From the NCBI GenBank assembly GCA_028751875.1, contig CM054143.1, forward strand, positions 68,034,194 through 68,098,193: DNA of 64,000 nucleotides, written 5' to 3'. Position 1 is the stretch's first letter; every line of letters begins with the position of its first letter. The notes beneath the pieces are model-generated. The model had not been told where the DNA came from. It saw only the letters and a program-made list of their open reading frames with translations, and ran no database searches. The DNA comes from Rapana venosa (lineage: Eukaryota; Mollusca; Gastropoda; Neogastropoda; Muricidae). Made by a program: the position numbers and the translations under genes. This document shows, piece after piece, positions 45,770 through 56,683 of the stretch.

Positions 45770-46139
45770 CAGCGTTTCAGTGTGAAGGCTGGAAGGTGTG
45801 TATGTGATAGAAATGAACCTCTGTCTCCTCTTTGAATTCTGATATGCACACACGCACACTGAAGCGTGGCAGATATGAATGGCAGCTTTTTTGTGTAGGG
45901 GAGGTTTGAGCATTCGGTGTCCTGTGGCAGGAAAGCCCATTTCCAGTGTCAGTTGCAATCGGAATGGTAAGAATCTGGCAATGTTTTCCAGGACCATATG
46001 ACAAGCGCTGTGTTTCTTGTGTGCCGCTGTTGATGCAGGAAAAACTGGCAGGAAGCTGAAGAGTTCAGTCCACTACCACGTCTGCAAAGTCCTCTTCTTT
46101 TCAGCCTGGGTCCATTCATGAATTTAATTCTTCATTAAG
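45770..46139 (+). CDS. Array unit 1, candidate exon a
   Basis: Acceptor gctctcttgcacag|cagcg and donor cattaag|gtgagg are kept in units 1, 2, 4 and 5, while unit 3 has lost the AG. Comparing units, the coding strand reads QRFSVKAW, then EHWCLWQGSPFSSVSACEW, then TNTEQALCFLCAAVDCRKNW and EEFSPLHVCKVLFFSAWVI. Each unit breaks this frame at different places by single-base indels. The domain is Cys- and Trp-rich. I do not recognise a family. A reverse-strand frame here (MGFPATGHRM...) is also open but has no splice support. Confidence 0.45.
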
Positions 46140-46435
46140 GTGAGGAGTTCAGAATATGATTTGTGGCTCCATTGGTGTAGTCACATGCACAGACATGACA
46201 TGCTCTTCAAGGGAGAGTTAATAAGCCATTGCAATGTCTGTTGTATTAATGGTCAGTACATGCACCACTGGCTTTTCTTGATCTTGTGTAGACATAATTC
46301 CCTGTAGGACGCAGTGTGGCTGCCTCCTGGTGAGTTAAAGATGGTTGTTGCGCAGTGATCTTGAGATAAATGTACCTCATCTGTTCTGTTGACAGAATCG
46401 AGGATTGGTAAAAATGGTTGTGGTCTGTGTTGCAG

Positions 46436-46575
46436 ATACCATGCTGGAAGAATTCCTTCCACCCTCTTGCCATGCGGGATCTCAGCATTGAACCCCCTGA
46501 ATTATCACCGCAAGGCCAGTTGTTGAGGAGTTTGGGAAAGCTCGTTGGTTGAGAGTCTGTGACAGACAGGCTAGA
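46436..46575 (+). CDS. Array unit 1, candidate exon b
   Basis: 140 bp between ttgtggtctgtgttgcag and ctaga|gtaagtt. The donor is kept in all five units, the acceptor in all but unit 3 (ttgatgc). Shared reading: MLEEFLHPLQHADH at the start. The C-terminal half reads either ARPDDESLGKQLRAVTDRL or ADERVWESVEKLVTRQAR depending on which indels are errors. Only the second joins exon c without a stop. Helical, charged, unidentified. Confidence 0.45.
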
Positions 46576-46672
46576 GTAAGTTCGTGCATGGGTGAAACTT
46601 TATGCTTCATAGCGGAGTTCCCTGTTTATACCACTCTAGTACTCTTTGTCATTAAATTGTTTTTTATGGCAG

Positions 46673-46960
46673 ATTATCTTTCGGATTAGAAATGGCTTGT
46701 TGTCGTCAAATAAACTGGTAGTGGATAGCAGAAACATTCATCATCTATCAATTACTTTCAGAAAAAAGTGATCAACCAAAAAACACAGGGAAGTTACCAA
46801 CGAGAAGGCATTTCTCTGAAGATGGGCGGTTGTGGTCATTTTGAAAACTCTAGAAAGACCATTACTTTTTGGCTCTTGATTTCCGTTTTGAGTAAATTTC
46901 ATTTTGCATACAAGGATTCTGTTTTACCAAGGGGTTGGACTGTGCAGAGGAAAAGATTTG
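46673..46960 (+). CDS. Array unit 1, candidate exon c
   Basis: Acceptor ttgttttttatggcag|attatc, donor agatttg|gtaata (attg|gtaaag in other units). Consensus reading: IIFRLEMAVVSINRKWIAET, QKSDQQKHRKVTNEEVISLK, FANSRKTITFLALDSF, then SKFHFANMDSVTKRVGLCRG. It ends one base into a codon. No family recognised. Unit 2 carries a run of about 29 G at the position of ggtagtgg here. Confidence 0.45.
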
Positions 46961-47141
46961 GTAATAGGTGAATTTAATTTCATAGATAATAAATTTGCTT
47001 GTGTGAGCCTTCATGAGCATTCCACTGGCAAAGAGTTGACAGGATGATCGTGTTCACTGTCTGGAAAGTACACGGGCAAAGAGATGATGAGGAGGTCTAA
47101 ATTGTCTTGGCCTTTATCAATTTTTACTTTTCACTCCATAG

Positions 47142-47403
47142 ACAGTGGATGGGGACTTGCATCACGTTTCTTTGAACAAGGGTAAAAGTAATGTGTATGT
47201 GAGCTAGTCTGATAAAAACTGCATATCCATTATTAGTGAAGGTCTTGTGGAATTTTGTCAAAGTTTTGCATGAAGCTGAAAGTGTCGAGCTACTCAGTTG
47301 TGTGAGATAAGACGGAGAAAAAGTTTGCAAAGAATAATGGGCATTATGGCTCATTTCTAGCTGATCTTCCACTCTGCCAAATACGCAGATCAGTACATAA
47401 CCA
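47142..47403 (+). CDS. Array unit 1, candidate exon d
   Basis: Acceptor tttttacttttcactccatag (ag ends 47141). The donor in other units is aaccag|gtgtat, in unit 1 cca|gtgtgt. The first two bases complete the codon left open by exon c, so phases agree. Consensus reading: DMDGDLHHVSLNKGKSNVYV, RQSEKL, ISEVLWNFVKVLHEAESRAT, QLCEKDGRKVCKENNGHYGS, FLADLPLCNSRSVQT. This is the most convincing coding segment of the array. Family not recognised. Confidence 0.5.
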
Positions 47404-47533
47404 GTGTGTTTTATTTACCAATATTCTGCTGCATCTTGTGAAGACCAAAAAAATAACGATGCCTGTCGTGATGAAGCCCTGATGTAACTTCTGAGTTGGC
47501 TTGAGATGAAATGAACTTCGATCTGTGTGTTAG

Positions 47534-47675
47534 GGGTTCAAGGTTAGATGTAGAAGCGGCTGGGTACCTGCATGCAATGTTAATAATAATGGGGCTATGC
47601 ATACAGATCAAAGCTGCAGATCTAGGATGTTCAGAGGACACTACTGGGGAGACTTTTAGCATTTCCAGCTGTTAA
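47534..47675 (+). CDS. Array unit 1, candidate terminal exon e
   Basis: Acceptor cttcgatctgtgtgttag (ending 47533). The first base completes the Arg codon left by exon d. The frame then reads GSRLDVEAAGYLHAMLIIMG, LCIQIKAADLGCSEDTTGET, FSISSC and TAA at 47673-47675. Unit 2 (from 51025) and unit 3 (from 54430) are paralogous but shifted by indels. If real it is a 3'-terminal exon, so each unit would end its own transcript. Alternatively transcripts skip it. A reverse frame is also open and cannot be excluded. Confidence 0.4.
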
Positions 47676-49168
47676 GTGCATGACGATGAGATAATGTGGG
47701 AGCTGTTTTAAACTTACTTGGGGGAACTTTTGGGTTTTTTTTTGTTTATTGTTATTTTTTTTTTTTTTTTTTGTGGTCATATGTCTGTGTGTGTGATGTG
47801 GTTGTTGTTACCATGATTGAAGTAGTGTGTGTGTGTGTTGTTTGAAAATGATCAAGTTCCAAAAAAAAAAAATGATCTTTTATTGAGAGTAAAAGATTAT
47901 GTTTTATATCAGCTTTTTTTTCATCTTCCCCACGCACGCACGCAACGCGTGGTGTGTGTGTGTTTTTTCTTCTCTATTTTTTTAAGATCATTTTCTTTCA
48001 AGGGTAATGAATAAGTAATTTTGTTGTGTGTGTGTGTGTGTGTGTGTGTCAATATGTGTGTGTGTGGTGTGTGTCGTGTTTCTTTGGATTGATTTGATTT
48101 TCAAGGAAATTGATATGAGTACTGTATTGTTTTTTTTTCAGCAGTCTAATGTCCCGGGGGGGGGGGGGGGGGTGGGGGGGTGTTTGTTTCTGAGCTAAAA
48201 TATACAGCAATGACAGTCATATTATACATGGTTTTTTGTTCTGTGCTGTGAAAATGGTATGGTGGCTATCTATCAGTTGAAATAGTATGTACCGCTGCTA
48301 AGGTGTTAGTTAGGCTAGAGTGGGTGAAAAAACTTTAAACCCGATTTTCTCAGAATGTGAAATCGCTGTGTCACCCATTTCATAAACACCCATAACTAGA
48401 ATTTGCCAATTTTATAGGTAGAATAATGTATCATACATCAAAGAAAGGTAATGATCTGTAGATTTCAGAAAATGTAACAACTCAATTTGACCAATGATAC
48501 CTCAAGTTCCTTTTTGTAAAAAGGGTCACATTTTACACCACCAATTCACTGTCCATATCTATACAGGTTCAAAAGTTTTTAATGAATAATCTACAAGGTA
48601 CTGTCTTTATTGGTCCCATTGCAGGGCATTTTAGGTTTTGGCCAAAATTAGACCCCAATATTTGAAACTTTTGGTTAGTATAGCCCTTAGATAAAAATTG
48701 GACGTAATCTATGTCATTGCATATCTATTAAGCAATGTAAAAATGTAGTCATAAGATGCTATCTTATCCAACCTGTTGGACCTCAAAAAACATGGCTTAC
48801 GTGCTATTTGAGTAATACCGCCAATCATAACGATGAGGCAATTTTACAAAGTATATCCTTTTTACCTTCAAGATAGAGAGCTGATTCTTTTTTGTAGGTA
48901 TCTATTTAGTAATATTGACATTGTATATGGAAATTGTTTATGGGGTTGATTGTAGTGCTTCCACAACAGGTCCTTTCCAACTAAGGCTTCCATACAGTTT
49001 AAATGGCTGGATAATGTACCGCCATTTTAGACACCCATAACTTTTGAAAAAATAGAGATAGAGACATAATTCTTTTTTTGTTGTGTTTGTTTTAAAAAGT
49101 TCTTTTCAAAATTATCATTTTTATGTACACAAATGCTGTATAAAATTTTGGCTGCTGCTACCTACTCT
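47676..49168. other. Non-exonic part of unit 1
   Basis: GT-rich and T-rich spacer, G run at 48157-48178, then AT-rich sequence with tttataggtagaataatgta, catacatcaaagaaaggtaa and cccataacttttgaaaaaat. The last 850 bp are about as well kept between units as the candidate exons, but no frame survives. Function unknown. Confidence 0.6.
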
Positions 49169-52100
49169 GGGTCTGTTCAAATTCTTATTTTATTTTTTTA
49201 AAGAGCTTTTGCCAGGGGCAGCTCTCTTGCACAGCAGCGTTTCAGTGTGAAGGCCTGGGGAAGGTGTGTAGTGAGAAAGGAAACCCTTGTACTCCACATG
49301 AATTCTGACTGCACACACGCACCACTGAAGCGTGGAAGAATGCGCAGCTTTTTTGTGTGGGGAGGGTCTTTGAGCATTGGTGTCTGTGGCAAGGAAGCCC
49401 ATTCTCCAGTGTCAGTGCATGTGAATGGTGTCGAATCCTGCTGCCAATGTTTTCCAGACCAATACTGAGCATCGCGCTGAGTTTTCTTGCTGTGCGCTGT
49501 TGGACTGCAGGAAAAACTGGGGACATGAAGATGAAGAGTTCAAGTCCACTCCACGGCTGCAAATGTCCTTTCTTCTTCCAGGCCTGGTCATGTCATGAAT
49601 TAATTCTTCATTAAGTGAGGAGTCGGATCTGAGTTGAGGCTCATTGGTGTAGATACATGCAAGACATGACAAAGCATTCAAGGGAGAGTTAAATAAGCCA
49701 TTGCATTTCAGTTGTATTAATGACGTACATGCACACTGGTATCAAGTTCATGTGAGACATAATACCTGTTGATGCAGTGTGGCTGCCTCCTTGTTTTTAA
49801 GTGAATTGAAGATGTTGTATGCGCAGTGATCATTGTGGAAAAATGAACCTCCCAGTTCTGTTGGACGGAACGAGGATTGTTAAAGTTGTTTTGGTCTGTG
49901 TTGCAGATACATGCTGAAGAATTCCTTCACCCTCTTCCAGCATGCGGATTCTAGCATTTGACACCCCCTGAATTCACCGCTAAGGCCATGATGATGAGGA
50001 GTTGGGAAAGCAGTTGAGAGCTGTGACAGACAGGGCTAGTGTAAGTTCAGTGCATGGGTGAAAACTGTTCTGGCTTCTATAGCGGATTCCCCTGTTTAAT
50101 TACACTCTAGTACTCTTTGTCATTAAATTGTTTTATGCAGATTATCTTTCGATTTTGAAATGGCTGTTGTGTCAAAAAACAGGGGGGGGGGGGGGGGGGG
50201 GGGGGGGAAGTGGATAGCAGAAACCTTCATATATCATTTATTCTCAGAAAAGTGATCAACAAATAAAACACAGGAAATGTTCCACGATGAGTCATTTCTC
50301 TGAAAGATGGGCAGTGGTCATTTTGCAAACTCTAGGAAAAGACCATTACTTTTTTGGCTCTTGATTCCTTCTTGAGTAATTTCATTTTGCAACATGGGAT
50401 TCTGTTACCAAGAGGGTTTGGACTGTGCAGAGGAAGATTGGTTAAGGTGATTTTAATTTCATAGATAATATAATTTGCTTGGTGAGCCATCATGAGCAAT
50501 TCCAAGGCAAAGGAGTTGACAGGAGATCAGTGTTCACTGTAATGAAAAGTACACTGCTTTAAAGAGAAGATGAGGATGGGTCTAACATTGGTCTGTGGCT
50601 TTTATCAAATTTACTTTTCACTCACATAGGGACATGGATGGGGACTTGAATCACGTTTCTCTTGAACAGGGTGTAAACAAGTAAATGTTTAGTGAGGACT
50701 TCTAGAAAAAAACTGCATTCTATTAGTGGAAGAGCTCTTGTGGAATTTTTAAAAGTTTTGCATGAAGCTGAAATCGAGCTACTCAGTTGTGTGAGAAAGA
50801 CGGAAGAAAAGTTTGCAAAGAAAAATAATGGGCATTATGGTCATTTTCAGTGATCTTCCCTTGCCAATAGCAGATCAGTACAAACCAGGTGTATTATTTA
50901 CCAAATATTCTGCTGCATTCTTGTGAAGACAAAAAAAATTAAAACGTCTTGATCGTGATTGAAGGCCCTGAGTTACTTTTCTGCGTTGGCTTGAATGAAA
51001 TGAACTTCGATCTGTGTGTTATAGGGTTAAGGTTAGATGTAGAGCGCTGGTTACTGCATGGCTCTGTTAATAATAATGGCTATGATACGATCAAAAGCTG
51101 CAGATTCTAGACTGTTCAGATGACTCTACTGGGAGACTTTAGGCATTTCAGCTGTTAGTGCATGACATGAGGGAAAATGTGGGAGCTGTTTTAACTTACT
51201 TGATTGTCATATGTGTGTGTGTGGTTGTTGTTAAACGATTGAAACTGGTGTGTGTGTGTGGTGTTGAAAATGATCAAGTCAAAATGATCTTTATTGAGAG
51301 TAAAAGATTAAGTTTATACAGTTTTTTTTTCATTCCTTCCCCCACGCACGCTCGCTGCGTTTAGCGTGTGTGTGTGTTTTTTTTCTTCTCTATTTTTAAA
51401 GATCATTTTCTTTCAAGGGTAATGAATAAATAATCTGGGGTGTCGTGTGTGTGTTACTTTGATTGTTTTGTTCAAGGAAATGTCTTGAGTACTGTATTGT
51501 TTGTTTTACATGAGTCTCTGTGTCCGGGGGGGGGGGGGGGTGGGGGGGGGTGTTGTGAGCTAAATTTACAGCAGTGACAGTCAATTTTATAAATGATTTT
51601 TTGTCGTGCTGTGAAATGGTATGTTTTAACAGCATGCAAATTTGTCTATCATCAGTGGATAGTAGTACCGGTGCTAAGGTGTTAGTTAGCTAGAGAGGTG
51701 AAAAATTTAAACCCGATTTTTTCAGAATGTGAAATCACTGTGTCACCTTTTCAAACACCCAAACTTTGCAAATTTCTATAGGTAGAATAATGTAATCATA
51801 CATCAAAAGAAAGGTAATGATCTGTAGATTTTTCAGAAAATGTAACAACTCCCACAATTTGACCCAAGTATACCTCAAAACTCCTTTTGTAAAAAAGGTT
51901 CACATTTTACTCCACTAATTTCATGCCCATATCTTTACAGGTAAAAGTTATTAATGAATATTACCATTGCTACTGTCTTTTGGTCCGTCGCAGGGCATTT
52001 TAGGGTTTTGGCAAAATTAGACCCCATTAATTCGAAACATTTGGTCTAGTATAGCCTAGAAAAAATGGACGTAATCTAGGTATGCATATCTTTTAAGCAA

Positions 52101-52529
52101 TGTAAAAATGTAGTCATAAGATGCTTATTCTTATCCACCTGTTGGACCTCAAAAATGGCTTATCGTGCTATTTGAGTAAACCGCCATTCACACGATGAGG
52201 CAATTTTAACAAAGTTTTTCTTTTTTACCTTCAAGATTGAGAGCTGATTCTTTTGTAGGTATTATTAGTATTATAGAAATTGTATGTGGAAATTTTTATG
52301 GGTGTGATTGTAGTGCTTTCCACAACAGGTCCTTTCCCAAATACGGCTCCATACAGGTTAAAAGGGCTCTGAAAAATGTACGCCATCTTTAGACACCATA
52401 ACTTTTGAAAAAATAGAGATAGTGGACATAATTATTTTTTGTTGTGATTTGTTTTCTAAGTTCTTTTCAAAAATTTCTTTTTTTTGTACAACAAATGCTT
52501 ATAAAATTTTGGCTGCTTCTACCTACTCT
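49169..52529 (+). repeat. Tandem array unit 2 (3,361 bp), exon set repeated
   Basis: Paralogous exon positions: a 49235-49614, b 49907-50040, c 50141-50440, d 50630-50888, e 51025 to about 51150. Splice dinucleotides are present at each boundary. Readable pieces include EHWCLWQGSPFSSVSACEW. Exon c is disrupted by a G run at about 50179-50207. Many one-base indels make the unit non-translatable as written. A G run at 51526-51540 corresponds to that in unit 1. Confidence 0.88.
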
Positions 52530-55500
52530 GGGTCTGTTCAAATTCTATTTTTCTTTTTACTGGGTAGGCAGGACTACGTCACAACGAGAGTGCCACCCAT
52601 TTTTACTCTTTTTTATATATTTTATTTTTATTTTTTTAAAGAGCTTTTGCCAGGGCAGCTCCGCTTGCACGCAGCGTTTCAGTGTGAAGGCCTGGAGGTG
52701 TGTTAGTGAAGAAATGGACTGTACTCCATTGAATCTGACTGCACCACGCCACATGAAGCGTGGCAAGATATGCGCAGCTGTTTTTGGGTGGGTGGTATGA
52801 GCTTTAGGTGTTCTGTGGCAAGGAAGCCCATTCTTTCCAGTGTCAGGCATGTGAATGGAAGAATCATGCTGCCAATGTTTTTCCAGACCAATACTGAGCA
52901 AGGCGGTGTTTCTTGTGTGCCGCTGTTGACTGCAGGGGACAAAACTGGGAACCCCAGGAAGCGGAAGAGTTCAGTCACTCCCACGGCTGCAAAAGTCCTC
53001 TTCTTTTCCCGCCTGGTGTCTTCATGAATTAATTTCTTCATTAAGGTGAGGGAGGTGGATCTGATTTGAGGGCTCCATTGGGTGTAGACACCATGCAAGA
53101 CTTTACAAGCTTTCAAGGGAGAGTTAAAATAAGCCATTGCATTTCAGTTGTATTAAAGCATGTTACACGAACACTGGCATCATGATCTGTGTTAGACATA
53201 ATCCTCTGTAGATGCAGTGTGGCTGCCTCCTTGGTGTGAAGTTGAAGTGGTTGTATGCGCAGGGATCTTGAGAATAATGAACCTCACAGTTCTGTTGACA
53301 GAACGGGATTGTTTAAAAATTGTTTTGTCTGTGTTGATGCTACTGGTGAAGAATTCCTCCACCCTCTTCAGCCATGCGGATCACCAAGCATTGCACCCGA
53401 ATATCACCGCAAGGCAGATGAGAGAGTTTGGGAAAGCGTTGAGAAGCTTGTGACAAGACAGGCTAGAGTAAGTTCAGTGCATGGGTTGAAACTGTTCTGC
53501 TTCATGCGGAGTTCCTGGTTTAATACATCTATAGTACTCTTTGTCATTAAAATTTTTTTTATGCAGATTATTTCTTTCGATTAGAAATGGCGGTTGTGTC
53601 AATAAACAGGAAGTGGGTTAGCAGAAACATTCATCATCATCATTTACTTTAAAGAAAAGTGATCAACAAAAACACAGGAAAGTTACCAACGGAAGAAGTC
53701 TTTTCTCTGAAGATGGGGCAGTGGTCATTTTGACAACTCTAGAAGACCATTTACTTTTTAGGCTCTTGATCCTTTTGAGTAAATTTCATTTTGCAAACAT
53801 GGTTTTCTGTTGGCGTACGCAAGAGGGTTGGACTGTGCAGAGGAAAGATTGGTAAAGGTGGAATTTAATTTCATAGATAATAAAATTTGCTTGGTGAGCA
53901 TCTGAGCAATCCACAGGCAAAGATTTGACAGGATGATCGTGTTCACTGTCATGAAAAGTAACAACTGCAACAGAGAAGATGAGGATGGTCTAACAATGTT
54001 GTGGCTTTTATCAAATTTACTTTTCACCACATAGACATGGGATGCGGGACTGCATCACGTTTCTTGAACAAGGGTTAAAAAGTAAAATGTTTTATGTGAG
54101 ACTAGGCTGAAAAACTGCATATATCCATATTAGAATGAAGTCTTGTGGCACTTTTGTAAAAGTTTTGCATGAGCTTGAAGCCGAGCTACTCAGTTGTGTG
54201 GAAGACGGAAGAAAAGTTTGCAATGATTTATGGGCATTATGGCTCATTTCTAGCTGATCTTCCACTCTGCAATAGCAGGTACAGTACTAACAGGTGTATG
54301 ATTTACCATATATTCTGCTGCATCTTGTGAAGACAAAAAAATAAAACGATTTCTCTGATCGTGGATGATGAAAGCCCTGGAGTAACTTCGGAGTTGGCTG
54401 AATGATATGAACTTCGATCTGTGTGTTAGGGTTCAAGGTTAGATTTAGATGCGCTGGTTCCTGCATGCATGTTTTATATAAATGGCTATGCATAAAGATC
54501 AAGCTGCAGGGTCTTGACTGCTAAGTTGGACACTACTGGGAGACTTTTAGGCATTTCAGCTGTTTGTGCATGACATGAGAAAATGTGGGTAGCTGTTTTA
54601 AAACTACTTGACTGTCATAGGTGTGTGTGTGGGTAGTTGTGAAAACGATTGAACTAGTGTGTGTGTGTGTGTGTTTGAAAAATGATCAAGTCATAATGTA
54701 TCTTTATGAGAGTAAAGATTAAGTTTATACAGCTTTTTTTTTCATCCTTCCCCACGCAAGCACGCACGCAGCGTGTGTGTGTGTTTTTTATTCTCTATTT
54801 TTAAAGATCATTTTCTTTCAAGGGTATGAATAAGTTATCTGTGTGGTGTTATGTGTGTGTTTCTTGATTGTTTTGATTCAAGGAAAATGAATGAGTACTG
54901 TATGTTTTTTTTACATGCTAGTTGGGTGTCCCAGGGGGGGGGGGGCCGGGGGGGGTGTTGTGAGTAATATAACAGCAATGAAGTCAATATTACATGATTT
55001 TTTGTTTGATGCTGTGAATGGTATGTTTTTAACAGAATGACAAATTTGGCTTATCATCCGTAGAATTAGAAGTACCGTTGCTAAGGTGTTAGTTAGGCTA
55101 GAGTGGTGAGAAAAACTTTAAACCCCGATTTTCTCGAATGGTGAAATCGCTGTGTCACCCATTTTCAACACACCCATAAACTTTGCCAATTTTATAGGTA
55201 GAATAATGTATCATACATCAAAAGAAAGGTAATGATCTGTAGATTTCAGAAAATGTAACAACTCAATTTGACCCAATTATACCTTAAGACTCCTTTTGTA
55301 AAAACGGGTCACATTTTACACCACCAAAATTTATGTCCATATCTATACAGGTTCAAAAGTTATTAGTGATAAAATCTACCCATGATGTGCTTTTTGGGTC
55401 CGTCGCAGGGATTTTAGGTTTTTGGCAAATATTAGACCCCAATATTTGAAACATTTGGTCTTGTATAGCCCTAGGAAATAATTGGGACATAATCTATGTA

Positions 55501-55952
55501 TGCATATCTATTAAGCAATGTAAAAAAATGTAGTCATAAGTTGCTTCTTATCCAACCTGTTGGACCTTCAATCTTGGGTCTTCTCGATGGGCAATTTGAG
55601 GTAAACCGCCCAATCACCGATGAGGGCAATTTTAACAAAGTTTATCTTTTTTACCTTCAAGATAGAGAGCTGTTCTTTTGTAGGTGTTATTAGTATTAGA
55701 GGACGTTGTATGTGGGAAATTTTATGGGTTGTGATTGTAGTGCTTTCCACAAACAGGGTCACATTTCCAAATTAGCTTCCTACAGTTAAAATGGCTGAAT
55801 ATTGTACCGCTTCATTAGACACCCATAACTTTTGAAAAATTGAGATAGAGACATAATTCTTTTTTTGTTGTGTTTGTTTTCAAAGTTCTTTTCAAAAATT
55901 CATATTTATGTACACATATGCTATATAACATTTTGGCTGCTGTACCTACTCT
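52530..55952 (+). repeat. Tandem array unit 3 (3,423 bp), exon set repeated
   Basis: Exon positions: a about 52673-53045 (acceptor reads gcacgcag instead of gcacag), b about 53337-53467 (acceptor lost), c 53567-53851, d 54035-54293, e 54430 to about 54565. Exon b here reads EEFLHPLQPCGSPSIAPEYH and RKADERVWESVEKLVTRQAR without interruption. G runs interrupted by CC lie at 54936-54955. Confidence 0.88.
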
Positions 55953-56652
55953 GGGTCTGTTCAAATTCTATTTTTCTTTTACTGGAGGTAGCAGGTCTCG
56001 TCACAAGAGTGTGCACCATTTTACTCTTTTTTATATATTTTTATTTTATTTTTTTAAAGAGCTTTTGCCAGGGGCAGCTCTCTTGCACAGCAGCGTTTCA
56101 CGTGTGAAGCTGGAAGGTGCTGTAAGTGAAAGAAATGGAAAACCCTTGTATCCACTGATTTCTGATGCACCACACGCACCACTGAAGTCGTGGCAATGAC
56201 ATGGCAGCTTTTTGGTGTCGGGAGGGTTGAGCTTTGGTTTGTCTGTGGCAAGGAAGCCATTCTCCAGGTCAGTGCATTTGTGTAATGGAGGATCCTGCTG
56301 CAATGTCTTTCCAGGGGGGGTGGACATACTGTGCATGGCTTTGTGTTTTTTGTGTGCCGACTGTTGGAATGCAGGAAAAATTGGGACAGGAAGCTGATGA
56401 GTTCAGTCCACTCCACGCGTCTGCAATGTCCTCTGATTCTGCTTGGGTCATTCATGTATGTTATTCTTCATTAAGGTGAGGAGTCGGGATCGGATTTGAG
56501 GCGCCATTGTGTAGACACATGCACAGGACATTACTAGCTTTCAAGGGAGGTTATAATAAGCCATTGCATTTCAGTTGTATTAATGGACAGTCATTGCACA
56601 CTGGCATCATGATCATGTTGTGACATATTAGGAAAACATTTTCAAGCTGCAG

Positions 56653-56683
<31 letters not shown>

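Larger units (their letters stand above)
45628..49168 (+). repeat. Tandem array unit 1 (3,541 bp)
   Basis: Starts at the landmark gggtctgttcaaattct, which recurs at 49169, 52530, 55953 and 62012. Contents in order: five candidate exons (45770-47675, listed separately), GT-rich and poly-T spacer, degenerate R1 copies (near 47990 and 48110), a G run of about 20 (48157-48178), and 850 bp of AT-rich sequence (48.3-49.15 kb) with recurring cccataac motifs. Units are colinear, so they arose by tandem duplication. Unit 1 differs from units 2-4 by many substitutions and indels. Confidence 0.92.

Noticed and set aside
45614..45997. Reverse-strand frame of 127 codons in array unit 1 (MVLENIARFL...)
   Set aside because: It is not kept in the other units, has no splice context, and lies antisense to exon a, where plus-strand splice signals are conserved.
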